Below are positions 1 to 7,614 of a stretch of DNA of 64,000 nt, piece after piece (position 1 is the first letter of the stretch; the number at the start of each line of letters is the position of its first letter). A program made the translations under genes and the position numbers. The notes under the pieces were generated by a model. It worked only from the letters and a program-made list of their open reading frames with translations, was not told the DNA's origin and did no database searches. Source of the DNA: Erythrobacteraceae bacterium CCH12-C2 (GTDB taxonomy: Bacteria > Pseudomonadota > Alphaproteobacteria > Sphingomonadales > Sphingomonadaceae); NCBI GenBank assembly GCA_001556995.1, contig LSKF01000001.1, positions 31,545-95,544 on the forward strand. The letters are read 5' to 3'.

Positions 1-696
1 CGACAGCAGACAGCCCTTGGGCTTTGCCGATGTCCCCGAAGTATAAAGGATCATGCAGGTATCGCGCAGGCGCACCGAAAGCCGGGCATCATGTACAAGG
101 CTTTCGTCAACGGTTTGTGCGGCGGCATCGAAAGCCTGCTGGTCGATAAAGCCGGGTGCCTGCTTGCCGCCATTGAGGACAAGGCGCCGCAGCAACGGAG
201 CCTGCGACACCTGCAGCGTCATGGGATCCTTGCACTCGCCGATTTCGGGGAACGCTTCGGCCAAACGCGTGGTGAAATCGACGAAATTATCGGCCTCACT
301 GTTGGTGACGACCGCAACAAGGTCTGCATTTTCGACCACGTAGGCAATTTCGGGCGCACGATAGCGGGCGTTCATAAGCACTGAAACGCCGCCGACCATG
401 GAGACCGCAAACAGCGTTTCCACGAAATCGATGCCGGAAGGCAGCAGAATGCCGACATGGTCACCCTGCTTGATTCCGAGCCCGATCAGGCCGCGCGCGC
501 GGTGCAGCACTGATCGCACGACGTCGTCATAGCTGCGCCTGCCCGCAGGGAAGACAAGCGCTTCTTTTTCCGGATGGGCATCCCAGGCCTTGAGCAGCAT
601 GTCGGCAAGCGGACTTACGTTGATCCGAATGCTGGACGCATCTTCGCCATTACCAGACACGCGTGCCTCCTCCGATTCCCGCCCAAATTCGCGCAT
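1..696 (-). CDS. AMP-dependent acyl-CoA ligase, N-terminal part (runs off the window)
   Basis: An adenylate-forming ligase that would activate a carboxylic acid with ATP and join it to CoA in the cytoplasm. Only the first 232 codons are present; the frame is open to the window edge. The signature phosphate-binding loop YTSGTSAKPKG is at residues 218-228, near the usual place for this family. The ATG at 696 is the first in frame after a stop at 703-705; the upstream Shine-Dalgarno is weak. It is the last gene of the minus-strand run that starts with the acyl-CoA dehydrogenase, but a 64-bp gap holding a copy of the recurring 16-bp palindrome suggests it also has its own promoter. The acid substrate is unknown. 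Confidence 0.9.
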   Translation of the reverse strand, partial: MREFGRESEEARVSGNGEDASSIRINVSPLADMLLKAWDAHPEKEALVFPAGRRSYDDVVRSVLHRARGLIGLGIKQGDHVGILLPSGIDFVETLFAVSMVGGVSVLMNARYRAPEIAYVVENADLVAVVTNSEADNFVDFTTRLAEAFPEIGECKDPMTLQVSQAPLLRRLVLNGGKQAPGFIDQQAFDAAAQTVDESLVHDARLSVRLRDTCMILYTSGTSAKPKGCLLS

Positions 697-725
697 CTTA
701 CTTCAGTCCAAGAGTCACCATTTCC

Positions 726-741
726 CCTCTCCAAGGATAGG
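726..741. promoter_or_regulatory. Copy 1 of the recurring 16-bp palindrome
   Basis: CCTCTC-caag-GATAGG, an imperfect dyad 29 bp before the CoA ligase start on the minus strand. It matches the element seen at nine other promoters in the window. Probable binding site of a pathway regulator; the regulator is inferred, not shown. Confidence 0.5.
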
Positions 742-760
742 GACAGTGGGAATTGCAGTT

Positions 761-1540
761 CTATCCGCAGCCAGCCGCGCCGCCATCGACGGGAAGCGCG
801 ACGCCGGTGATGTAGGCACCGGCACGGGAAGAGAGGAAAACCACCGAACCGGCAATTTCGTCCGGACGGCCCAGTCGCGCCATCGGGATCTTGGCCAGCA
901 CTTCCGGGTCAACCTCGTCCTCATCGCGCAGGTGTGCGGTCATCTTCGTGGGGAAGAAGCCCGGAACCAGCGCGTTCACATTGATGTTGCGGTCCGCAAG
1001 ATCGCCCGCGAGATCGCGGCTCAACATGTGGATCGCGGCTTTGCTGGAAGAATATGAATAGGCAGAAAGGCGAGCGGTCGTCAGACCCGCGACAGAACCG
1101 ATGTTGATAATGCGGGCGGGATCGTCGCTAGTGCCGCTTGCCTCCAGCGCGGGCAGCAGTTCGCGGATCAGGGTAAAAGGCGCCTGCACGTTTACCATCA
1201 TCACGCCCGGCCAGGCCTTGTCGGGAAAATCATCCAGCTTCCCGCCCCAGGTCTTTCCCGCATTGTTGACCAAGATATGCAATTTGTCGCCAAATTCGGC
1301 CTTCACCCGCTTGGCCAGGTCAACCGCGGCTTCGATGCTGGAAAGGTCGCAGGGCAGCGAGATGCAGGTTCCCAGGGAGGACATTTCCTCTGCCGCCGCG
1401 TTGCAAATGTCTTCCTTGCGCGAGGTGATGGCGACAGTTGCGCCGGCTTTCAGCAGGCCTTCTGCAATCATGCGCCCAAGGCCCTGGGCGCCGCCGGTCA
1501 CCAGCGCCACCTTCCCTATCAGGTCAAACAGTTCGTTCAT
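761..1540 (-). CDS. SDR family NAD(P)-dependent oxidoreductase
   Basis: A 259-residue classical short-chain dehydrogenase/reductase, expected to interconvert an alcohol and a ketone with NAD(P)H. The cofactor loop TGGAQGLG is at residues 15-22, an NNAG motif follows, and the catalytic Tyr-x3-Lys lies in YSSSK. The C-terminus ends in the typical ITGVALPVDGG segment. The ATG at 1540 overlaps the stop of the upstream reductase gene (ATGA), so the two are probably translationally coupled. The TGGAQGLG start is common in SDRs acting on hydroxyacyl-CoA or cyclic alcohols, but the substrate cannot be assigned. Confidence 0.92.
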   Translation of the reverse strand: MNELFDLIGKVALVTGGAQGLGRMIAEGLLKAGATVAITSRKEDICNAAAEEMSSLGTCISLPCDLSSIEAAVDLAKRVKAEFGDKLHILVNNAGKTWGGKLDDFPDKAWPGVMMVNVQAPFTLIRELLPALEASGTSDDPARIINIGSVAGLTTARLSAYSYSSSKAAIHMLSRDLAGDLADRNINVNALVPGFFPTKMTAHLRDEDEVDPEVLAKIPMARLGRPDEIAGSVVFLSSRAGAYITGVALPVDGGAAGCG

Positions 1541-2538
1541 ACAGTGATCGCCACCTTGCCGAACTTGTGATCGTTTTCGAGGTAAAGCAGCGCCTTGTCG
1601 GCCTCTGCCAGCGGGAAAGTCTCTTCGATCACCGGGCGGATGGTGTGCTTGTCGACGAAGGCCAACATGTCGCGGAAGTCCTGCAGATCGCCGACCTGGC
1701 TGCCGACAATGCTGGCGCTCTTCAGGAACACCCCGGTGGCCGTGATCTCGAACTTGTCGCCGGCGGTGGAGCCATAGATCACGATGCGTGCGCCGGGCTT
1801 GATGGCGCGGATGTAGTTGGTATAGCTCGGTGCTGGTGCGCCATCCAGAACCACGTCGATCCCGCCGGTCATCGGGCCGACCTTCTTGCGCCATTCGAGA
1901 TCGGTGTAGAGCAGGCCGTCAACTGCGCCCATGCTCTTCGCCCGCTCGATCACTTCCTCGCTTTCGCCGGTGACATAGACCTTGCAGCCCAGCGCCACGG
2001 CATAAACGAGCCCGAAGCTTGCCACGCCGCCACCAACGCCGCTGATCAGCACGGTGTCGGTAGGCTGTAGCTGGCCCTTGAACATCAGCGCTCGCCAGGC
2101 GGTCAGCCCGGTGAGGATCGAGGCCGCTGCCTCTTCCCAGCTCATGCCCGCAGGTTTGGGAGCAAGGTTGTCGGCCGGAACGCAGACATATTCCGCGATC
2201 GTGCCCGGATGCGGCATTCCCAGAAGACCGAATTCGGGCTGTGGGGCATGGCGGTTTGGCCCCCAGTCGCGCCCCGGGTAAAGCACCACCTCGTCGCCGA
2301 TGTTCACACCTTCGACGCCATCACCGATCATGTCGACCACACCGGCACCATCACAGCCCATCGTGCACGGGGTCACCATGCCGGGATATAGGCCCCGCGA
2401 AATCCACATTTCGCGGTGGTTCATTGATGCCGCCTTGATCGCTACGCGCACTTCGCCGGCTGCCGGTTCAGGCGTTCCGACATCGGCGACCCGAACGGAT
2501 TCGGGACCGTCTGTGGTTTCAAGCAAGAGAGCTTTCAT
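1537..2538 (-). CDS. MDR-family zinc-type or quinone oxidoreductase
   Basis: A 333-residue medium-chain dehydrogenase/reductase. The N-terminal GroES-like half contains the GCDGAGVV segment typical of quinone reductase and enoyl reductase relatives. The Rossmann half carries ISGVGGGVASF, the nucleotide loop. It lacks the four-cysteine structural zinc lobe of alcohol dehydrogenases. It would reduce an enone or enoyl thioester, or oxidise an alcohol, with NADPH. It lies 21 bp after the acyl-CoA dehydrogenase and overlaps the SDR by 4 bp, so these three genes form a tight operon. Confidence 0.88.
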   Translation of the reverse strand: MKALLLETTDGPESVRVADVGTPEPAAGEVRVAIKAASMNHREMWISRGLYPGMVTPCTMGCDGAGVVDMIGDGVEGVNIGDEVVLYPGRDWGPNRHAPQPEFGLLGMPHPGTIAEYVCVPADNLAPKPAGMSWEEAAASILTGLTAWRALMFKGQLQPTDTVLISGVGGGVASFGLVYAVALGCKVYVTGESEEVIERAKSMGAVDGLLYTDLEWRKKVGPMTGGIDVVLDGAPAPSYTNYIRAIKPGARIVIYGSTAGDKFEITATGVFLKSASIVGSQVGDLQDFRDMLAFVDKHTIRPVIEETFPLAEADKALLYLENDHKFGKVAITV

Positions 2539-2559
2539 GCGAGCATAGTCCTTGTGTGA

Positions 2560-3723
2560 TCAGTAAGAGCGGGGAAGGCCGAGCGACTGTGCAATGCCGT
2601 TCTTGACCATTTCGTTGGTGATTGGGCCGATCCGCCACAGGCGGCTGTCGCGCCAGTATCGCTGCATGTTGGTTTCGGCCGAATAGCCCATGCCGCCCAG
2701 CATCTGGATGCCCAGGTCGGCGGCCTGGTTGGCAGCTTCGGATGCATGCAGCTTCAGCATGTTCGCCTCGTTACCCACAGGCTCTCCGCGGGCTTGTTTC
2801 GTTGCGCAAAAATACAGGAGAAGCTCAGTGGTCTTCTGCATGGTCGCGATATCGGCGATGTAATGCTGCAAGGCCTGGAATTCGCCGATGTATCGGCCAA
2901 ACGCCTTGCGCCGCATGACGTAGGCCAGCGCATCTTCCAGCACACCGTCGATCACGCCGAGGCAAAATGCGCCGACCATGATGCGTTCGTTGTTCAGCGT
3001 TGGCAGCAGCGTGTACCAGGCGTTGTGCGGTTCGGCGAGAACGTTCTCGTCAGCCACGAACACGTTATCGTAAACGACCGTGCAACTGCCCATCGACCGC
3101 ATCCCAAGCTTGGGCAGGGGGATGATCGAAACGCCTTGTGCATCGGCCGGAACCCAAAAAAGGGTCAGCCCCTTGTGAGCCTTCTCAACGTTCTTGTCCG
3201 AACGCGCGATGCACAGCAGATAATCCGCCACGTGGGCAGATGAGCTCCAGATTTTTTCGCCGTTGATTACCCAGCCGCCGTCAACCCGCTCTGCAGTAGT
3301 TGCCATACTGCCCAGAAGGTCGGTGCCGCCGCCTGGCTCGGTGAATGAAATGGCCGCCTTCAATTCACCGGCGGCGATCTTGGGCAGGTACTTGGCCTTC
3401 TGTTCGGCTGTTCCATAAAGGCCGATGGACTTCGAACCCGCGAACGAGGTGATACCCCAGATCCAGGCAAGACCGCCCAGCGAACGAGCGAGTTCGCGTG
3501 CCAGCACCATCTGCATAAGTACGTCGCCGCCCTGGCCGCCGAACTTCTCATCAATTCCAACGCCGTGCATGCCCGCTTCAGTAAACTTGTCCCACAAGGC
3601 GTGCGGATAATTCTCTTCGTCTGATTCCAGCTCGCGCGCCCAATCCTTGGGGCATTCGTTGTCCACCCAGCGCCTGATCACGTCGCGAAACGCGCGGTGT
3701 TCTTCCGGTAGATCGAAGTCCAT
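2560..3723 (-). CDS. Acyl-CoA dehydrogenase family protein
   Basis: A 387-residue FAD enzyme of the acyl-CoA dehydrogenase fold, which normally introduces an alpha-beta double bond in an acyl-CoA and passes electrons to ETF. The FAD and substrate-binding segment SFTEPGGGTDL and the late motif QMLGGMGYSAETNMQRYWRD are clear. The position that usually reads YEGT, where the catalytic glutamate lies, reads GPIT instead, so the base is moved or lost. It is the first gene of a minus-strand operon. A TTGACA hexamer at 3799-3794 directly follows a copy of the 16-bp palindrome and is a good -35 box. Confidence 0.92.
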   Translation of the reverse strand: MDFDLPEEHRAFRDVIRRWVDNECPKDWARELESDEENYPHALWDKFTEAGMHGVGIDEKFGGQGGDVLMQMVLARELARSLGGLAWIWGITSFAGSKSIGLYGTAEQKAKYLPKIAAGELKAAISFTEPGGGTDLLGSMATTAERVDGGWVINGEKIWSSSAHVADYLLCIARSDKNVEKAHKGLTLFWVPADAQGVSIIPLPKLGMRSMGSCTVVYDNVFVADENVLAEPHNAWYTLLPTLNNERIMVGAFCLGVIDGVLEDALAYVMRRKAFGRYIGEFQALQHYIADIATMQKTTELLLYFCATKQARGEPVGNEANMLKLHASEAANQAADLGIQMLGGMGYSAETNMQRYWRDSRLWRIGPITNEMVKNGIAQSLGLPRSY

Positions 3724-3793
3724 TTAGCTCTCTCAACACCCGCTCCGTTTGCAGCAGACGCCCTCTTGATTGCAAGGTGTAGGGAAAGCCGCC

Positions 3794-3817
3794 TGTCAAA
3801 ACCTATCTGCGGATAGG
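3794..3817 (-). promoter_or_regulatory. Copy 2 of the 16-bp palindrome with adjacent -35 box
   Basis: CCTATC-tgcg-GATAGG at 3802-3817 is a perfect 6+6 dyad. On the minus strand it is followed after 2 bp by TTGACA (3799-3794), a consensus -35 hexamer. The site lies 78 bp before the acyl-CoA dehydrogenase start and 93 bp before the LuxR-type gene that faces it. A dyad abutting a -35 box is the class II activator layout. Confidence 0.6.
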
Positions 3818-3910
3818 AATTGACCCTTGCAAGACGTGTTTCGGTGGAGGATAAGGGTTCCCGAAGTTGGCGGAACAGACCAACCGGGATGTGGGAAGAG
3901 GTTTGCAAGA

Positions 3911-6580
3911 ATGGGCGTGGTCCAGACGACCATCGTGCCGCCGCGTTCAGCGCGCGCATATGTGAAGCGTGACAGGATCGAGACCCTGGCGGGCAAGATC
4001 GGCGATTATCGCGCGGTAACGGTCATTGCGCCCGCTGGTTTCGGAAAAACCACGGCTATGCTGCGCTGGGCCGATGTGCTTTCCGAAAGCGGCCGTTCGG
4101 TGCTTTGGATTGCGGCGCGGGCCGGAATCGACAGCCTTGAGACCTTCCTTGAAGCCTTGTCGCAGGCCTGCACCGTGGCGGGACTGGGGGTTGCATCAAC
4201 TGATCCGCGATCGTGGTTTGTGGAGCTGGGCAAGCGATCCGGTTCAGCGCCGATCCTGTTCATCGACGATGGCCAGTTGCTGCCCAAGGAAGTGCACGAA
4301 TTTGTAGAGCAGCTTATCTTCAGCTCGCGCGATGGGCTGACCACGGTGATTGCTTCGCGCGGTGAAAACAAAGTGCATCTCGCCCGGCTGAGGTCGCTGG
4401 GATACCTGCTGGAAATCGGCATGCAAGACCTGTCCTTCAATGCCGAAGAGGCAAGCGCGCTATTACGGCAGGAGATTGGCTCGAAGCCAACAGCATCGCA
4501 GTTACAGCGCATGATTTCGGACACGCAGGGCTGGGCAACTGGCCTTATCCTCGCCTCGCAAACCTGGCACAAGGATAGCCTGCGGGAGGAGAAGCCGGAA
4601 AGGGCGGAGAGCCGACTGCGTTATGAATACGCCAGCTATTTCCACGAGGAAGTGGTGGAGGGCCTGCCCAAGGAGCTGCGCGACTTCATCATTGATACGT
4701 CCATCCTGAAGGAACTCACGCCTTCTGCTTGTGCAGCGGTGATCGGCCAGAACGAAGCGCGCCACTACCTCGACGAGGCGTTCGAGCGCGGTCTGTTCCT
4801 GATCGAGCTGGACCGCGAACTCGGCGAATATCGCCATTACAAGCTGTTTCGGGAAATGGTGCGTGGGCGGCTGACCAAACTTGCGCCGCAACGGGCAGCG
4901 GAATTGCATCGCCGCGCCAGCCGCTTCTATGCGGTAACTCGCAATTATCACCTCGCGCTGGAACATGCAGAGCAAAGCGGAGATCAGGAATTTCTCGCCA
5001 GGCAGATCGAGAACCTGGCTGAACAGATGATCTATGCCGGTTTGCTACAACGGCTGGACGAATTGGCAAGCCAGTTGCCCTGGCAAGTTATCGAGGACAA
5101 GCCGGCAATGCTGCTTGCAATGTCGTGGCGGCGTAGCAGGCGGCTGGCTTTCAGGTCGGCAGAGCGGATGATCGAGGCCGCAGAACAGGCGATCGAGGCC
5201 AAGGTCGAGTCGGGTGAACTCGATGCCTACTCCGCGCGGCAGCTGAATTTCCACGTCCGCCACAGAATGCTGATGCTGGAAGCTGCGCGCGACAACATGG
5301 TGGCTGTGGAAGAGGGTTGCGGGCCCTTGCTGGCAGACCTTGGTGACGATCATCCCTATCTCAGCTGCACGCTGCTGGCACAGCTCTTGTCTGCGCGGCG
5401 GGAGCTCTATCATTTCCATGACATGCTGCGACTGGAAGGCGAACTGCGCAAGGCGCTGGCTCGGCCCGGCTCGACGTTCGCCTCCATCGCCCTGAAATCT
5501 TCTGTCGCGCCCACTCTGGTGGCGCAAGGGAAGACCGAAACCGCCAAGCAGTTTCTGCGCGAAGCACAAGAAATTGCCCGTCAACGCGAAGAGGAAGTGC
5601 CGGGGCTGGGCGCCTTGCCGGCCTTGCCCATGGCGGAAATCCTCTACGAGTGCGGGGAACTGGAGGAGGCCGGCAGCCTCGTCGATCAGTACATGCCATC
5701 CATCCGGCAATGGGGCTTTGTGGACCAGGTGGCGTCGGGATATCTGGTGCGTGCGCGACTTTCCGCCGCGGAGGGCGATCTTGCATCTGCTCTGTCGGTT
5801 CTGGAGGAGGCCCACCTAGTCGCCATCGAATGTGGCTTGGACCGGCTCAGGGCGATGGTCGTCTCTGAACAGGTGCGCACCCTTATCAAGAGCGGCCAGT
5901 TGGAACAGGCGGAGCAACTCTTCTACTCCTGCGACCTCGTGACCGAAGGGGAGCCTGTTCCGACGCTTAACCCCTCTCGTCTCAACGAATGGCTGGCAAT
6001 CGCCTGGCTGCGGATCGAGATGCACCGGTTCCGCCTGGTGCGTTCGCGCAAGGTTGCCAGGCGCTGGCTTGAATTCGTCCGGCGGCGCGGGGCCGTGCGC
6101 TCGGCCCTTTCGTTCGAGCTGTTGCTGGCGGAAATCGCGGTGCTGGCGGGCAACCGTTCTGAAGCGCGTCGATCTGTCCGTTCGGCTGTCGAACTGGCCG
6201 AACCCGGCGGCTGGGTGCGCCCGTTTCTCGATGAGGGCGAAGCAATCGGCTCGCTCATTATCGAAGCATATAGCAGTGGTCCGATCCTGGACAATCCGGT
6301 CGACAAGTTTGCAGACCGGCTTGTGCGTTCGCTCACGGGCAATGCCCAGATCGAGGATGAAGAAGGCGAGGAATTCGGTCCGAGTGGAGGCCTTTCCCTG
6401 CGCGAAATCGAAATCCTCACACAAGTCAGCGGCGGTTTGCGCAACCGCGAAATCGGTGACCGCCTGGGCCTGACCGAAGGCACCGTGAAATGGTACATGC
6501 AGCAAATCTACGACAAGCTTGGCGTGCGCCGTCGCCCGCAGGCCGTGTTGCGCGCGCGCCAGCTGGGGATTTTGTCCTGA
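3911..6580 (+). CDS. MalT-like LuxR family transcriptional regulator
   Basis: An 889-residue regulator of the large ATP-binding LuxR (MalT/LAL) type. Residues 40-48, APAGFGKTT, are a Walker A loop, and LFIDD is a Walker B-like strand. The middle is a long helical, TPR-like sensor region, and the last 60 residues are a LuxR helix-turn-helix beginning LSLREIEILTQVSGG. Such proteins are usually inducer- and ATP-dependent activators. An upstream in-frame ATG at 3827 would add 28 residues, but MGVVQTTIVPPR matches the usual family start and GAAGAGG lies upstream, so 3911 is preferred. It faces the acyl-CoA dehydrogenase operon and is the best candidate for the pathway activator. Confidence 0.93.
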   Translation: MGVVQTTIVPPRSARAYVKRDRIETLAGKIGDYRAVTVIAPAGFGKTTAMLRWADVLSESGRSVLWIAARAGIDSLETFLEALSQACTVAGLGVASTDPRSWFVELGKRSGSAPILFIDDGQLLPKEVHEFVEQLIFSSRDGLTTVIASRGENKVHLARLRSLGYLLEIGMQDLSFNAEEASALLRQEIGSKPTASQLQRMISDTQGWATGLILASQTWHKDSLREEKPERAESRLRYEYASYFHEEVVEGLPKELRDFIIDTSILKELTPSACAAVIGQNEARHYLDEAFERGLFLIELDRELGEYRHYKLFREMVRGRLTKLAPQRAAELHRRASRFYAVTRNYHLALEHAEQSGDQEFLARQIENLAEQMIYAGLLQRLDELASQLPWQVIEDKPAMLLAMSWRRSRRLAFRSAERMIEAAEQAIEAKVESGELDAYSARQLNFHVRHRMLMLEAARDNMVAVEEGCGPLLADLGDDHPYLSCTLLAQLLSARRELYHFHDMLRLEGELRKALARPGSTFASIALKSSVAPTLVAQGKTETAKQFLREAQEIARQREEEVPGLGALPALPMAEILYECGELEEAGSLVDQYMPSIRQWGFVDQVASGYLVRARLSAAEGDLASALSVLEEAHLVAIECGLDRLRAMVVSEQVRTLIKSGQLEQAEQLFYSCDLVTEGEPVPTLNPSRLNEWLAIAWLRIEMHRFRLVRSRKVARRWLEFVRRRGAVRSALSFELLLAEIAVLAGNRSEARRSVRSAVELAEPGGWVRPFLDEGEAIGSLIIEAYSSGPILDNPVDKFADRLVRSLTGNAQIEDEEGEEFGPSGGLSLREIEILTQVSGGLRNREIGDRLGLTEGTVKWYMQQIYDKLGVRRRPQAVLRARQLGILS

Positions 6581-6583
6581 GAC

Positions 6584-6599
6584 CCTATCGAAGGTTAGA
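6584..6599. promoter_or_regulatory. Copy 3 of the 16-bp palindrome (degenerate right half)
   Basis: CCTATC-gaag-GTTAGA, 4 bp after the LuxR-type stop codon and 61 bp before the GTG start of the keto-acid cleavage enzyme. TTGCGC follows immediately and could be the -35 box. It would place the operon carrying the F420 genes under the shared control. Confidence 0.45.
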
Positions 6600-6617
6600 T
6601 TGCGCCCTCTTCCGCCG

Positions 6618-6633
6618 CTCCTACTCATAGGAG
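6618..6633. promoter_or_regulatory. Perfect dyad in the leader of the F420-containing operon
   Basis: CTCCTA-ctca-TAGGAG is a perfect 6+6 inverted repeat with a 4-bp centre, 27 bp before the start of the next gene. It could be a second operator half-related to the recurring palindrome or an RNA hairpin in the leader. Nothing in the sequence decides between these. Confidence 0.35.
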
Positions 6634-6660
6634 AATTGATATTTCTGGCGGGAGAGCATT

Positions 6661-7590
6661 GTGGCCAAAGGCAAGGTAATCATCAGTTGCGCAGTGACCG
6701 GCGCGATACATACGCCAAGCATGTCACCGCACCTGCCGGTGACTGCCGATGAAATTGCCGAAGCTGCCATTGGCGCAGCAGAAGCAGGAGCTGCGATCAT
6801 TCACCTGCATGCCCGCAATCCGCAGGACGGTCGCCCCGATCAGAACCCCGATCTATACGAGCCGTTTCTGAAGGTCATCAAGCAGCGCAGCGATGCCGTG
6901 CTCAACATCACCACCGGCGGCCACCCGTCGATGGCGCTGGAAGAACGGCTACGGCCTGTCACGCGCTTTGCCCCGGAAGTCGCCAGCCTGAACATGGGCT
7001 CGATGGGCTTTGGCCTGTTCCCCATGCTAAATCGCTACAAGGACTGGAAGCATGAGTGGGAGCCGGCCACGCTCGAGGCCTCGCGCGATCTCGTGTTCAA
7101 GAACACTTACAAGGATATCGAGGGGCTGCTGGAGCTGCTGACTCCGCTTGGCACCCGTTTCGAATTCGAGTGCTACGATACCAGCCACCTCTACAACCTG
7201 GCCCATTTCCTTGATCGCGGTTTGGTGAAGGCACCGCTGTTCGTCCAGACCTGCTTTGGTATCCTTGGCGGCATTGGCAGCCATCCCGATGACGTTTCGC
7301 ACATGAAGCGTACGGCAGACCGGCTGTTCGGCGACCAGTACGAATGGTCCGTACTGGGCGCAGGGGCGCGGCAGATGAGCATCGTCGCCATGGCTGCGGC
7401 AATGGGTGGCAATGTGCGGGTCGGACTGGAAGATTCGCTGTGGGCAGGGCCGGGCAGGCTGGCCGAGACAAATGCCGAACAGGTGGCAACGGCAAGGTCT
7501 ATCGTGGAAAGCATGGGCCTTTCCGTCGCGACGCCTGATGAAGCGCGCCAGATCCTGGATCTGAAGGGCGGCGATCGAACGAATGTCTGA
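6661..7590 (+). CDS. Beta-keto acid cleavage enzyme (BKACE, DUF849)
   Basis: A 309-residue TIM-barrel enzyme of the 3-keto-5-aminohexanoate cleavage family. These Zn-dependent enzymes react a beta-keto acid with acetyl-CoA to give acetoacetate and a new acyl-CoA. The expected metal ligands are visible: His48 and His50 in IIHLHAR, and Glu257 in RVGLED. The start is GTG at 6661, preceded by GGGAGAG at good spacing. It is the first gene of a long plus-strand run containing a sulfatase and the F420 genes. The family accepts many keto acids, so the substrate here is open, but it fits cleavage of a ring-opened keto acid. Confidence 0.93.
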   Translation: MAKGKVIISCAVTGAIHTPSMSPHLPVTADEIAEAAIGAAEAGAAIIHLHARNPQDGRPDQNPDLYEPFLKVIKQRSDAVLNITTGGHPSMALEERLRPVTRFAPEVASLNMGSMGFGLFPMLNRYKDWKHEWEPATLEASRDLVFKNTYKDIEGLLELLTPLGTRFEFECYDTSHLYNLAHFLDRGLVKAPLFVQTCFGILGGIGSHPDDVSHMKRTADRLFGDQYEWSVLGAGARQMSIVAMAAAMGGNVRVGLEDSLWAGPGRLAETNAEQVATARSIVESMGLSVATPDEARQILDLKGGDRTNV

Positions 7591-7614
7591 TCGTGGCATG
7601 ATGCAGCCGGTTTC

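Noticed and set aside
3827..3910. ATG at 3827 as start of the LuxR-type regulator
   Set aside because: It would place the start 9 bp from the palindrome and add 28 residues that do not resemble the family; ATG 3911 has an SD and the usual N-terminus.
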